NCBI GenBank assembly: GCA_027475525.1
Contig: JAMWFC010000032.1
Location: 2,108,001-2,172,000, forward strand
Direction of reading: 5' to 3'
DNA from: Macrolepiota albuminosa
Taxonomy: Eukaryota; Basidiomycota; Agaricomycetes; Agaricales; Agaricaceae
DNA: 64,000 bases
Part shown: piece by piece, positions 33,946-47,234 of the stretch
Layout: every line of letters starts with the position of its first letter
Numbering within the stretch: the stretch's first letter is position 1
Notes under the pieces: model-generated
Seen by the model: the letters and a program-made list of their open reading frames with translations, nothing else
What the model was told of the DNA's origin: nothing
Database searches by the model: none
Translations under genes and position numbers: made by a program

Positions 33946-36007
33946 TTGACCACTTTGGATTTGCACTTTTACAAAATGTTCCCTCATGACATTCATGTTG
34001 CAATCAAGACTTTGCACCTGAAAAGGAAATCTGAGGTAGATGCAGTCTGCCCAGCATGTCACTCAATTTACAGAGCAATCAAGAGCAAGAGTGGCAAAGA
34101 CAATGAAAAGGATATATATAATAACATTCTGGTATATCTAGAGCATTGTAGTGCCAGGCATCATGACAAGAAGTGTAAAGAGCTGCTTATTTGTCCAAAA
34201 TCTGTTGGGCAACTGAATCTCACTATATATGTCCTCATATGGCTCTATATTATTTTTGACTTCAAAGATTGGTTTGCAGGTTTACTGTCCTGATACGGTT
34301 ATGAGAAAAAGATGGACCAAGCTTGGAAGAAGATGCACACTTCTGAAGGTGAGAAAATAACAAATATCTTTCAGAGCTGTGCAATTTGGAAGTTCATGGG
34401 GCCCAATGGCAAAACTCACTTTAATCTCTCTGGCAATATGAACACTGGATGTTATTTATTTTTGATTGGAGTGGATTTCTTCAATCTGCTGGGCAATAAG
34501 CAAGCTAGAAAGAAGATCTCTGTTGAAATGATTTCTATTGCATGTTTTAATCTACCTATAGAAGAACGGCACAAGCTCAAGAATCTCTATGTTCAGCTGA
34601 TTCCTGGTCTGCACAAGCCTTCCATAGAGGTGGATGATATCAACCCCTACCTGAAACCAATCATTGACATCTTCCTTGTGTTTTGAGAAGGTGTTTGATT
34701 TAGCCAGACTGCAGACTATCTCTATGGGCAATTGATTTTTTATGCCATTATCCTTGTTGTCTGCAACCTCCCAATAACATGGAAAGTTGGAGGCTTTACT
34801 ACAATCAACTACAAATTGTTCTGTTCCCAATGCAAATGCTGCAGGTCTTTTTATTCCTACAATAATTTTGAACATGATGTTTGGGTTTTGCATATCAATG
34901 CTGACTGTAGGCAAAAGATAGAGAAATACATATCTGCTCTTTCTACAGAAGTGGCCAAAAAATTGGTAGAAAAATATGGTATACAATGAACCAAACTTCT
35001 CAGGTTGCCCTATTACAAGCCATTGTCCTATCTTATTGTTGATCCCATACATAACTTGTTTCTTGGTCTCATCAAGGAGCATTTTTGGAGCATTCTTGGT
35101 TATAACCCCAAAGATAAAAAGAGTAGACAGAAAGAAGTTGTTTCACATAAAGCATTAATTGTAAAGATACCATTCACTTTTGATAATCCTGAGCCACAGG
35201 CAAAATTGTCTATGAAAACTGCATAGTCACTCCTTTGTTGGCTATCAGAACATATGAAGTTCAGCAACAAGAATACTGCATTTGAAAATATGGTGAAAAA
35301 ATGGGCTAAAGTTGCTTTACTGGCCTTGGTTTACATCGCCAGAGGTCTTCAATATAAAATACAATCTGGTGCAAAGAGACTTACAAAAGAGGAGTACTCA
35401 CAAGCTATCATAACTTGGACACATGCTGACATTTTTCTTATTGAATGCAACTAACATCCTTTCACAGAGAATGAAACAAGTTGAAACCAACACATATATA
35501 GAACCTGGAAATGTGTTAACATACAAAGAGATGCATAGCATCAGAGATGATATGGATTATATCATAAAGCCCTTCTGGGTAACTTCAGTTCCTCTTCTGT
35601 CAGGATCAAAATTCAAGGCCAATGAATGGCACACACTTAGTTGCTTAAATTTGCTGATCTCCTTGGTTCAGAAATAGTCAGATACTAAACGTGCGGAATT
35701 GCTGCATCTTACCATGCTACTCATGACTACAATTACATTGGCAACCTCTCAAGTCACCAGTGAAAGACACTCCATACTATACATAAATCGCATAGTTGAA
35801 TATTGGCAAGAACTCCAGAGAATATTTCTGTTCTATGAATGTGTTCCTAATCATCACATGGCTTTTCACATTCCAGAGTTCATAAAGCTCTATGGTCCTG
35901 TCCATGGGTGGTGGGCCTTCCTATTTGAACACGCAATTGGTCAGTTGCAACAGCTTTCAACCAATTATAAGAAATGTAAATCCTCTGCCTATTCTAGGTT
36001 GAGCTGA
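33946..36007 (+). pseudogene. Tnp2-type (CACTA-like) transposase remnant
   Basis: Blocks in the order of basidiomycete Tnp2/Transposase_21 proteins: a Cys-containing N-terminal block (about 34000-34220); an F-F-L-GVDFF-like block (34312-34680) ending in NPYLKPIIDIFLVF; a CPxC-like zinc segment (about 34810-34870); the diagnostic DPIHNLFLGL block (35041-35070); and a C-terminal PNHHMAFHIPEFIKLYGPVHGWW block (about 35845-35920). The frame is cut by stops at 34292, 34684, 34987, 35224, 35453 and 35677, some of which could be introns, but no consistent splice model emerged. No terminal inverted repeats were found. Family assignment is from motif recall. Confidence 0.7.
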
Positions 36008-38218
36008 TTCTGACTTGAGAAAAGTAGATGAATATGAAGAAACGATACTTTGATCCTGGCATAAAGCTGCAACTTGAGAGGCCTATTTTTCAAGAAAAGT
36101 TGTTTGTGGATTATTAAGGAGTGCCTCAAATTCTTTCAAGTTCTAGTTTGACCTCGAGCTCATGGCATACTTGCAACCGAACATGATGATGCAGCTACCT
36201 TTTAGGATTTGGAAAATGAGGTCCAGTCTTTTAATGAGGATTTAGGCATCAAAAGAAAAACTGCTTCCATCTTCCTTGAAAGTATAGATGCAATCAAACA
36301 TGCTGATCCACATGCACTTGTCCCATCAGATGCAATTACATAATCTCAAATTTGGCACCATGGTCTATCTTTCACAACTCAGACAAGGCTGGCAACAGCT
36401 CTGTAATATTACATGGTACACCTGCTTCATTTACTATTAAACAGATCATCAAGTTTCCCAAAATGTCTTGAAAGAGTAGGCATTTACAAGGAGTCTGGAT
36501 TGTTGGAGTACATCATCAGCCATCTGATATCTCCCACAACCCATACCAGGAGTATTCTGAGCTTGGAGCAAGCATCTGAAGCACTCAGACACATTCACAA
36601 CTCAAAGCAGCAGTAGTCGCTGAGATTGAAGCCCATTGCATAAGATTCGAGTGGGATGAAATCATGGTAGTTGTTTCATTGAAATGTGTACATGTCAGCA
36701 ATTTCTGTCATTTTGAATCAGATGTAATGGTTCATTAGTCTTGCAGCACTTGAAAAACTTTAAGAAAAAAATTTTGTTTGTGAAATGTGATATGACAAGA
36801 AGAACGTTGTGCAAAAATTGTTTTTTTTTTACACTTTTACTGATTTCTGAAATTTTTCAAACATGCAATTTGCAGTTACCCTGCTGCATTTCCTTCCTCT
36901 CCAAAGCATAAAGCGTTAATTTTAATCGATATTTTCTAGTAGATGCAATACAATGTACGCAGATTTTTAATTAGGAAGAATTTGCACATGTCTGACTATT
37001 TCAATGCTGAATGCTTAATTTTGTCCTCACATATACATGTGCTGGTATGACAGAGTTGGTTGATTGTTGACTTTTTCTTCCGTATCTGAGATATACTTTT
37101 CTTTCTTGATTAAAATGAAATGTATGTATTTATCATAACTATGTCAATATCAGAGCTAAAATCTTTTCATGTTTTAAGTTTTGTTGAACACTTTTGGGCA
37201 AAAATGTGACCCAGTCATCAATTCTTAGGCACTCGTGATGACTCCAGCACACAACATCATGTATTGGCTCCCTTACTCACTAATACACACTTATTCTACA
37301 TTAGTTGTGTTGTGCCATGGCTTATTTTGAGGATTATAATGAGTTTTCTGCTACTTTCAAAGAGCTTGATAATGAGAAGCATTAATGGAGGTCAATGGTT
37401 GGTCTTTATTCCATTATAATTTATACAGAAGTCTTGTTTGAAAAGTTCCATCATATTACATGCTTGTTCTTCATAATAACAAGTAGTATTATCCATTGTA
37501 TAGGCCTATTGTTGCTTCAGTCAAAGTGGAAATGGATGGTAGAAGAGAAAGATGCCAGAAACATGGTTTTCTATGTTACAACTAACAAGCACATTCTTTC
37601 AGATGCATTATATTGCTTATATCCTATCTAGAGAATGCAAAATACTTGTTGACGGCATCCTACTTATAGTCAACCTCATTGAGAAGATCAGTGAATATTA
37701 TCTGTACTTGACAGCCTATCTGGATGTTGATGTGTTTGCAATTAACAGTCACCACAATGAGTCCATTATTTGCTACACTCTACAAGAGGGAGTAAAAATC
37801 ATACTTGTTGTGAATAAAATCACATTAAGATCACTATCTAGGAGATTAACCATCAGGTTAGTGTTGTATGCACCATTGGCCCAGACCAAGAAGTGCAGTT
37901 GAGCCCTGAAAATAGAAATGTTATCTTTGCAAGCACAGATGAACTGTTGCTTTATACTTCGTTCTGGGGTTGAGCTTCAGCATTGGTTTTCACTATGATA
38001 ATGGTGTCTAGATATCTGCATCAAAAGAGAAATGGTTGACATATGATTGCTGCTAGTTAAATTTTAATTCATCATCATTGCCTTTGTGTTTGCCTGGGTG
38101 CCTTGTGACCATCATCCAAATTCTCTTAAAAAGAGAAACAAAAAGAAACTAAAATAGGTATCCTCTATCTATCTTGTATCCCATGCCTGCAGATTGATAA
38201 AACAAGTCTTGCACCCAG
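36008..38218. other. AT-rich region, no gene recognised
   Basis: Short open frames (36413-36616, 37395-37631, 37552-37902) without recognisable motifs. The region may contain the 3' end of the transposon and upstream exons of the RING gene. Confidence 0.4.
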
Positions 38219-39143
38219 GATCTGCGCTTCTCTTATCCCTGTAGCACTGTTGCTCAAACTCGGAAAAAGAAGACATTGATCATCTCTAAGGAGGAGCTTT
38301 TTTTTTCAGACAAAGAATCAGAATTTAAGGATGTCAAAAGTCAGATGGTATAATAGTTTTTCTTCTTCAACACTCTTAACTTCATTATAAGCTCACAAAC
38401 AACCTTGCCAGAGGTTGGAACCAGGAACCATGACTCTCAGTATATCAACTGTTTCTCAGAAAGGACACAGCCCAGAAATGCCATCAAAATGGAACATTCT
38501 CAAGCAGCTAAGAAATTCGAGGAGGACAAAAATCAAGTAAGGTTCTTATTATTGGCATCCCTCTTCTTTTTGAAAAACAATCTCAGGAGATTTCTTAGCT
38601 AAATTCTATATTGAATTGTGCAAAGGAAGAATTTTTGATGCTTCAGAAGCAAAGAGATGAAGCTTTGCTCATTTGTATCTTCTTATAAACGACATTTCAT
38701 TGTAACTGTTGATCTGCCAGGATCGCAACACTCTCAGAGCCCAATTTCTGAACAAGCAAAATCAACTTGTGGTGACTATGGATGAACTTACAGCTGTCAC
38801 AGCTGAGAAGGATCATCTGGCACCAGTATGATGTTGTATTTGATCCCTCACATTTCGCATTGAATAACAATCACTGTAGATTGTTTTGAAACTATAGGAG
38901 ATTGCCATCTGTCCTATCTGCTATAAGCCAATCACAGGTCTATTACTGCAAATCAAAACCATTATCTATTTTGTCATTTTGTTTACTTTACCATGTGGTC
39001 TTTACTGCGGTCATACATTCTGTTCAGAATGTAGTCTCAAGTGGTGGGGTGAAAAGTTCTTCCAATCATGCCCAATGTGTCGAGCTATTTTGCCCCTTCC
39101 TATAAGAAATTTGGAAGAAGTATTTGCAATGGTAGAAACTTGA
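38219..39143 (+). CDS. RING-finger protein gene with introns (5' end not found)
   Basis: Proposed exons 38219-38347, 38414-38536, 38626-38674, 38721-38825 and 38898-39143. Four introns of 46-89 nt have GT donors and AG acceptors. Exons 1, 2, 4 and 5 join in one frame. The encoded segment is charged and helical (coiled-coil-like) and leads into a C3HC4 RING: CPIC at residues 5-8 of the last exon, then CGH and CSEC, then CPMC, ending at TGA 39141-39143. The RING loop is long because 28 residues separate CPIC from CGH; an unspliced insertion without an AG may lie there. The 49-nt exon is one base out of phase, so either the splice model or the gene is damaged. RING proteins are usually E3 ubiquitin ligases. 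This is the best candidate host gene, though capture by the nearby transposon is possible. Confidence 0.6.
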
Positions 39144-40178
39144 TCTTGTATTATATATGCATTAGAAAACCAAAAGCCATTAGAATATGATAACTCTTCT
39201 AGACTCTGAATATACAGAAATAAATTGTTTTTTTATCTTTTTCCTTTTGTATAGGTAGAGAGTAATGGATATCTATATCACTAAATAGTTAATTATTTAA
39301 TGACATGAAAATGAGAATGAATATTTTATTCCCAACTATGTTATATAAGAAATAAAGGCAATCAAGAGAAGTTGCTTAGTAATGTGAATGGAAGAAATCT
39401 CACAGGCATTATATAAATCCAGTGTGTCTGACTCCTTGCAATCACATCACCATACAAGCTACCTCGAGTTCTGGATTCACTCAAACTTGCTTCTTTCCTT
39501 GAGATTTGTGTTCACCAAGCTCACTTTTTTTCTCTCTAAGCTCTCTGGTTCTTTATGTATCTTTCTCTCTGCTACTCTGCTTTTCTCACAGACTTCTTGC
39601 CAAAAATTTTTTCTGTCCATTAGCTCAATATTTGGCAAAGCAACTCTTGGTCGTAATATACAGCAGCCTCATTGCCATGTGGAAGCAAGTCCTGTTGCTC
39701 TTGTACAAGTTCATTCACATGATAAATCCAACTTTGACAGCTTAGACATCACTTCCAGGACACTGTCAATATTTATATATCTTCTCTTCTTCAAATTGCA
39801 AGCCGCCAACTCTTTAATTGCTGATTGATCAAGCCAGTTCTTTCATTTGAGAAAGCTTGCACAGACATTGATTTTCACATTGTCAATTACTTAGCAGAAC
39901 AGGCAATATTCCAAAAAAAGTAAGCATGGTTTGAAGGCAATGAGCATGCTATTTGCAAGTTTGTAATCAAAAGACAATAATATGATGCCCTCAAACAAAG
40001 AATCAGAGTTCAGAATCTTGAGACAATTTATCCTTTGAGCTCGCTTTGTCTTGCTCCAAATCATTGTCAATGCATGAAACACACACTATGAGCAACTTGC
40101 AGCTTCCCTCTTCTATTAACACTGTATGCCCTTTTATTCTAACATCTTGATGCATGCTCTAACATTCCATCTCTTCTA
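39144..40178. other. AT-rich DNA, one unidentified open frame
   Basis: A 146-codon open frame at 39388-39828 (plus) is Ser/Leu/Phe-rich with no recognised domain. Probably not a real gene. Confidence 0.35.
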
Positions 40179-40611
40179 GGTCACTGCCCCACATAGTTCC
40201 AATTTTGCTCAGCCTGCCCATGGAGACAACATCAGAGGCAGTGCTCTCAATGATAACTAACATGACAAAGATGACAACAACAACCTGTTGAATATGGTCA
40301 GGAGACTTGAAGAAGAAGTGGAAGAGCTATGGGAACAGATGAATGGACTCTGTACTCCTGCTTGGAGAAAGATACTAGTTCCCAGGACATTCCCCTTCAA
40401 AGTCTCTCAGACACGTGTCAATTGCACTGACTATCACAATACCTGTATGCGCATTGTTAGAGAGAAGATGAAATTTGTTTTAGGTACCAAGAAAGATATT
40501 GACTTCTTCAAGGTTGTCAATGAGCAGCCAGAGCTTTTTGTGTCTGTTGTTGATGTAGCAAATTTTGCCATGGATAATACTGCTCTGGGACCAAATATCA
40601 ACAAACTCTAA
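40179..40611 (+). other. unidentified coding exon candidate
   Basis: An open frame of 107 codons from ATG 40288 is preceded by a pyrimidine-rich stretch ending TTCTAG (40178), a plausible acceptor. The product starts with a Glu-rich helical segment (EEEVEELWEQ) and is charged throughout. Beyond the stop at 40609 the sequence still reads as protein-like in other frames up to about 40780, suggesting a decayed or spliced gene. Function unknown. Confidence 0.4.
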
Positions 40612-42520
40612 ATCTGGATCCATTCCTCTCAGAATATATGAAATTTTAAACTTGCCGACCAGTTTGCAGCATGTGTCATAGAAAAGTATTCCCATAAGAA
40701 TCTGGATCCTACATGGGTTGCTCAATACTTCATTGCCTATCTGGACACCCTGAAAAAGGCCTACAATAAACAGCAACCTTGAAAGAATGAGGATGCGGAC
40801 AGTGCTGAAGTTTAGTTCAGTAAAGAATTTCAGAGAAGCTGCAAAGTTAAGCATAGAAGGAGAAGACAAACAGAGGTATGTATCTCACATGAGTACAGAT
40901 TCAAGTCACTGATCATTTGGCAGCTGTATCACTCTTGAAAAGCCATCTGCAAAGAAATGATAGATATTTTGGGCTAAGACATCTTGTTCCATATAATGGA
41001 GCTGCTCAGTGTAGATGGTTAAAGCTCAGACAAGTCTGATGGTGAGCCCTATGAGTATAGGACAAAAATACAAATGTGGCACAGTTCTTGTATCACAAGC
41101 CTTCTCTGCTTCATTGATAGTCACAGGACTACAACAAACTCATATGGAAATCTATGCGCTAGTACCAGACTACAAGTCCAACATATCAGCTATAATAATC
41201 ATACATTGCAGTCATTGAGCAACATTGTGGCTTGCCTTCTTCTCAACTTCTACAGTGATACCTAATTTCAAAGCCTTGCTGCACTTCGGTGAAATAGTTT
41301 AGCATAGTCTATTTGTACACTTGTAATTCAACTTGACTATCTATCATATTGCAAAGTTTCAGTTTGTAGCCTTGTAGTATGTGGCAGTGCTGTGTGGCAG
41401 TGCAGGTGCTCAACAAGTCAACTCATATACAGCTACAATCACAATTGCATATGCACGTGTCTTGCAAAGTTGTCACCTTAACTTCAGCATACTCTGTTAT
41501 AGGCTGGTAATTCAACTTGACCATCTCTCATATTGCAAAGTTTCAGCTGCAGCCTTGTAGTCCTATATGTGATGTTACTATAATCTCTTTTCTTTGTTTC
41601 TTTATGCTAAAAACAACAACACTCAAGTGAACTCGACATATGTCTCTCTTTTCTGAAGAATCAATCTTCAGCCTCAATTACCACATCTCTAGACCTCTAA
41701 TAAAGCCTCAAAAAGTAAGATGTATCTATGCAGCTCCATTATTATATCTGGTGAGTCAACTAACATGTATACTAATTACTCCACTAAACCAATATATACA
41801 GACTACGAAAAACATCCAAAAAGTTGATTTCATTTCTTCAAATGTAAGTACTGATGTTTCTCTTAGTGTATAAAACTAGACATTTTGTTTATAGGTATCA
41901 GCTGTGCAAGTACTGAAGACTTTACTTGAAATGAAGCAATAGAGACTGTCAGGGGTCAACATTCAATGTTTGTGGTAAGATTGGCATAAGAAAGTGTCTG
42001 CTTCATTTACTGAACGTTCGCAGATAATACTATTTTGATCTTTTTGTACTTGATCTTTTGAATTTGTATTTTTGGTATGCAATGGAAGATGATTAATATA
42101 TATACTTCAGGGTTGCAATGTTTGGCTCTGCAGTTAAAGGGTGTTTTATTGCTTTTCTGAATTTACAGCCTCCACTACACATCTCAACGTATATTCATCA
42201 TCACTCTCTTTTCAGAAATGAAAGTTTGATAAGTCAGATGGAGGATGGGCAAAAATCAACTGTCTGAGCACATGAGCTAATTGTGCAATACCTGAAAGAC
42301 AAAGAAACTGAGACTGATACTGATACAATGTGCTCTGTGCACATTGAAACAGAAACAGAGATAGAGCCTTCTTCAGCTTCCTCCACTACTTCTTTGATGG
42401 CATCAGTGTCTCTACTAGACAACTATATGCTTATGCTGAGAACTTAGCCCTTCCCACCTCCCAGTGGTTCTTTAGACTATGATATCACATGTTTTAGTTG
42501 TCTTCTCTACATGTTTGCAT
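40612..42520. other. AT-rich DNA, no gene recognised
   Basis: Only short open frames, none with a recognisable motif. Confidence 0.4.
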
Positions 42521-42752
42521 GCTCTGTTTGCCACCATAGAAAGTGAGAAAGGGCATTTGGTCCTCTCTGAGGAGCTCTGGAGCAGCTGAGAATTGGATGA
42601 GGGAGGGGGTGATGGGGGGGAGGATGTGGACATTGCAATGGCCAATCGCAGCCATGCAAAATGTTTTTGACACTCTGTTTATCACTATGGAGGGTGAGAG
42701 AGGGCATTTGGTCCTCTCTGAGGAGCTTTGGAGCAGCTAAGGATCAGATGAG
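42521..42752. repeat. direct repeat, about 85-bp units
   Basis: The unit containing GGGCATTTGGTCCTCTCTGA occurs near 42552 and again near 42698, about 146 bp apart, with similar flanks separated by a GC-richer spacer. Confidence 0.7.
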
Positions 42753-43228
42753 AGAGAGTAATGGCTGGTTAGAGTCAATCTGCCCTGCAAAAAACTAAGA
42801 ATTAATACATATACATCTTTAATTTCCTGTCTTCACATCATGCAACTATCTTACATACCTGCTATCTCTTTTCTTTCGGCCTTGCTCCACATCTGAAGCT
42901 TTACATCTCACTGGAAAAGACCAGAAATGGAGGATGAGTAGGTTAGGATTATGGATAGGTCCCAGGCCTACTGCATCAAATACTTGCTTGTGGTTTGTAA
43001 TTTTTGCTGTCATTGTACTATTCTTTGTACTGTTCTTACAATTTCCTTTGAAAAGTCAATTGCCTTGAGCACGTTAGTATTTGTCTGAAGGAGTCTATTA
43101 CCAAACTTTTAATAATGTTTTGCAGCTTAATAATGGCCACTATAGCATTACCTCAAGGAAAATATATTGTTAATGTGTTTGCTGCGTGTATGATTGAGTT
43201 ATGCAGCATGTCATTGTCTATTATAATA

Positions 43229-43368
43229 GCATTGGCCGTCATCTACATTGTGATGCCAGATATCTTTAAAATCTTATGCCTATTATTATATTACAATGGC
43301 ATTGGCTATCATCTACATTGTGATGCCAAATATTCTTAAAATCTTATGCCCATTGACTATGCTAAACT
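43229..43368. repeat. 70-bp imperfect tandem duplication
   Basis: 43229-43298 and 43299-43368 are close to 90% identical by eye, with period 70, unlike the exact 77-bp duplications. It lies in a hydrophobic, low-complexity open frame (43115-43580) that is probably not a gene. Confidence 0.75.
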
Positions 43369-46230
43369 TCTTGTCCCCAAGCTTTGTCTTTATTTTTCTT
43401 GTTACAGCCATCTTTACAATCTTCACTGTTTACACTAGCTACATTGTCATTCTTTTTGTTGTAATTGCTTTTCATCTCTATGTGATCATTCTCCTTGTCA
43501 TGATTTTTGCATTGGCTATTCTTTCATTTTCAATGAAAGCTTTTTTTGATTTTACTTGCCATTTAATTTTTTTTATGTGAGTGCCTTTTTTTATCATTAC
43601 TATTGCATTTTTTGTACTGCATAAACCAATATATTGTTGTCTATCACTGCATTAGCTGCACGCAAGTATACCAGACTAATAAGAAAGAAGGTCAGCATAT
43701 GTTTATTATATGATTAGCATCACGCTCATCGACGTGACAGTGTTTCTAATAGATCTTTTTTGAAAAATATTTAAAGAATTTCTAATTGGTTTTTTTTTAG
43801 AAATATATCATGTTTTTACAATTAATTTTTTTAAAACAACACAAAGAAAGTTTATTGAAAAACACTTGATAAAAAAATTACAAAGATAACTTTAAAAAAA
43901 CCAAAAAATACATGTGCTATATTTTTCAAAAAACAGTCTAAAAACACAATTTGTGTTCTCCATGTATTTCTTGAGAAATAAAAAAAGAATATTTTTAAAA
44001 ATAGCTCAAGAAATGCACAAAAACCACAATAAGTATTTTTTTTTACTATGTCTTAATTTATACTTTTAGTTTCTCAGAAAAACACTTGTTAGAAGTCACA
44101 TAACCTGCTTCTAACAGATATTTCTCCAGAAATCTCTGCCATGCTCTGAAGTGAGTGCATTCTTCTGCTCAATTTAACTGTGCAAAAATTAATATTTGCT
44201 TCTAAGAACAAGTAAACAAAACAAGTTGTCCGATGTAAAAAACTCTAGGATAAGCAATCTGCTTATATGTTTGTCTATAAAAACTGCTTTATTTTTCAAG
44301 TAATTGATTAATAAAATGCTACCTGCTTCCATAGCTAGAAACTAGTTTATGAAAGACAATAATATTGTTATCAGTATAAACACATCTACTAGTCTGAAGT
44401 AGACCAGTAAGAATATTATAATTGTCTACTATCTCAGAAAGTACTTTTTCAGTGAGCAAATAACTCTGTTCTTTTATTGTACAAATTCTTATCTTTGGGC
44501 AAATAGCACATGTCTCCAGAAGAACTTGATAAGGTTTATATGCGTTCATATTACCTTTGGCAAACATTTCATTAAAATAAAATAAAAAAAAAAAATTAGT
44601 GCTGCTATATCATCATTAAAGTAATTATAATTGTTTGATGCAATAATAATAATAAAGTAATTTAATAAATTGAATTTGTTTTGGCAAACACTAAATTATA
44701 GCTTGAATAAATTAAAATTGAATAATAATAGCAAATATGGCAACAAACCAATAATTGCTTGGAAAAGGAGGAAGCCTGAACTTTAGAATAAAGCTAGAAA
44801 AATCAAGCAAAACTTCTGAATCTGTTTTACAATAAACAAGACATTTAAAGCTACTGGTGACAGACTTGACTTCAAATGCTTTTTCAATTTACTGCATTGT
44901 ATCATAATATGCAAGTTGGCAATAAAGAGAGGCACATGCAAGTCACAAGTTTGCAAAAGAAGTTGCTTGATTGACTATAATAAATACAAAACATCATCAG
45001 AATAATAAGAAATCACATGTGTATTTTGACTTTTCTGCATCTTCGCAATTCAGAATTTCAATTCCCTTATTTATGAAAAGTTGCAACACTGATTGCATTT
45101 AATAGTTGTCTATTTTAAACATCTGAATGAAACTATAAATATAGCATTAGCAAACTTGTAGTAAAGCATGTTGTCCTCTATAATGATTATATAAGAATAA
45201 ATGTTTTACTATTTAAAAACTAATACACTATAGCAAAGTTGCCTTTTGCACTAATTACACTATTAAGAGTACATATTTGTGATCTCATAATACAACTTCT
45301 AATGAATAATAAGCTCTATCAAAGATCCTATTGATAATCTTGTGATGCTACTTTTAATTCCAATTTAATAGATATTCAACAAGTAAAATGACATTGCAAG
45401 CACCACCATAGATACTTTTGATGATCTTCTGATGCTGCTTCTGACAGAAATAGGCCTCATTGCTTGCTAACATAAAACTTGAAACTTGCTAAAAATTACC
45501 AGACTGCTTTTAATAGAAATAGACCACATTGCTTGCTAATACAATAGTTGAAACTTACTAAAAATTACCTGATCTTAGCAAAACAATGTTGAAAGCAAAA
45601 TAAACAACTTCTAATTAACACAAGTGTGAAAGTAATTTCTAATTCCAGTTAAATTAATGTGCTTAGAAATAATCAGCAACTCCACTGTTTTTGTTATTGC
45701 TCTAAATATAATAAGTAAAAATGCTTTTTGAGGATAATGAATATGCTTTAAAATAATTAGGTTGAAAAGAATCTATTTTTATACCTTTACCTTTAGTTTT
45801 TTCTCATAGTGTCAATCAAATGGCCCAACTTTCAGCTATATATATTGCTTTATTTTTATTGTTAATATTAGTATTTGATTCTAACAAGTAACAATACAGA
45901 AAACAATAAATAAAATCTGAATCAGATATCAAAACTACCATGTTAGAGCAGACAATAAAGAAGAAGTACAAACAAATGACTTCTAATAAAGCTAATATAC
46001 AAGAAGATATTAATAAGTCAGACTCAAAATTTGTTTTCAATCATACCTCTTTTCTTGATATAATAAGGCTTATTGACATTGTAAGGAAGAAACAGATCAA
46101 ATCAGCTTGAGTTATATCTTTGATAAAAAAAATATTTCCAGTGCCAGCAATCAATACATGTTGAAGATTTAAATGTCAATGTTTTGCAACCACCGCAATT
46201 AATTGAACTTTATTTATCTATAATCTATAA
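43369..46230. other. AT-rich DNA, no gene recognised
   Basis: Very AT-rich, with long A and T runs. An 82-codon minus-strand frame at 44319-44567 and a 74-codon one at 45816-46040 have no recognised similarity. Confidence 0.4.
45432..45570. repeat. imperfect tandem duplication, about 68-bp units
   Basis: Two units each run from CTGCTT to TAAAAATTACC, differing at about one base in six. Old local duplication. Confidence 0.65.
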
Positions 46231-46613
46231 AATGCTACATGCTAAAGATGTTGTATTGCAACTACTTTATGCTGAACTCATAAATGATTCGACTTCACAA
46301 AACATGTAAGTCAAAATATTTGGATCACTTCACTTTATTAACTGACTTTTTGTCTATATTAATCTAGGCAAAACACCAAGTTCAACAACACACAACCTAT
46401 CATTCTAAAAGCTATCAATTATATATGCTATGACATTAAAACTTCCCAAATATTTAAAGAGGCTGTTGTCAATCTTGAATACTCCTTTTCTGATATAGAA
46501 ATTGTCTTATAGAATTGGATATCCATATACCTAAATCAAATGATGTTCAAGTGATCAATCTTGCTGCTGCTAACCCTCAAGACTTTCAACAAGGATTTGT
46601 CTTTCAATAAAAA
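46231..46613 (+). pseudogene. unidentified spliced gene remnant
   Basis: From ATG 46231 the frame runs about 25 codons into an intron (about 46307-46369) with GTAAGT donor, CTGAC branch site and CTAG acceptor. It continues in frame for about 44 codons to TAG (46511-46513), then stays protein-like after a +1 shift to about 46607. The product is charged and soluble with no family I recognise. Downstream, 46662-46862 is a further 66-codon frame, possibly another exon. Confidence 0.45.
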
Positions 46614-47234
46614 AAATCTTCTATATCCAAGCAAAATTTTTCCATCTTTTATCTTGTTGAAATGATCATATTTAGCCATTTGCTTGACAAAGGAGACTCA
46701 CATTATATATCAGTTGCTTTTTCAGATTGCATCTTTCCTTATGCAATGTTTATTGAAGCAGTTTCCAACAAGGAGAATTTATTGGTAATCATGCAACAGA
46801 ATGATGTATCCCTTACAACAATACTCACAAAAAAGAATACAAGTTGTTTAGATACAGTATAATTAATAACCATCATTTAATATAGAAAGCTAATGACTCT
46901 TTAGAAAAACTGAGTTCATCTACAAGACTAGTTCTTACTTCTCTAACAAAGAAGAGTAATTGCAGCTATACCAAGTTATTCTGATCTGATGCAGTAAGAC
47001 TATCTAGAGATTCAAATAAGCTATAAAATTTATCTACTTTTTTTTATTATTGCTTATTATAATTGAATAATGATTCTAGTATCAGTTTATGATGATCAAC
47101 ACTAAAAATTCAACCTTGAAAAATATCAGTCATTGCCTCATGCATAGTTTTTCATGTCTCAGTCTTGTTAACTAGTTCTTTACAGAGCAGCAGAGTGTGA
47201 ATTTATTTTTCTAAGTGTGAACACCTTATGACAC
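46614..47234. other. AT-rich DNA, one short open frame
   Basis: Contains the 66-codon frame 46662-46862 mentioned with the preceding remnant; nothing else recognised. Confidence 0.4.

Noticed and set aside
43115..43580. Possible multi-span membrane protein
   Set aside because: Ile/Leu/Val/Phe-rich only because the DNA is AT-rich and tandemly duplicated; no start context, introns or conserved motif.
31934..47234. Mitochondrial DNA insertion, suggested by high AT content
   Set aside because: No mitochondrial protein or rRNA motif was recognised; nuclear-type introns and a Tnp2 transposase are present.
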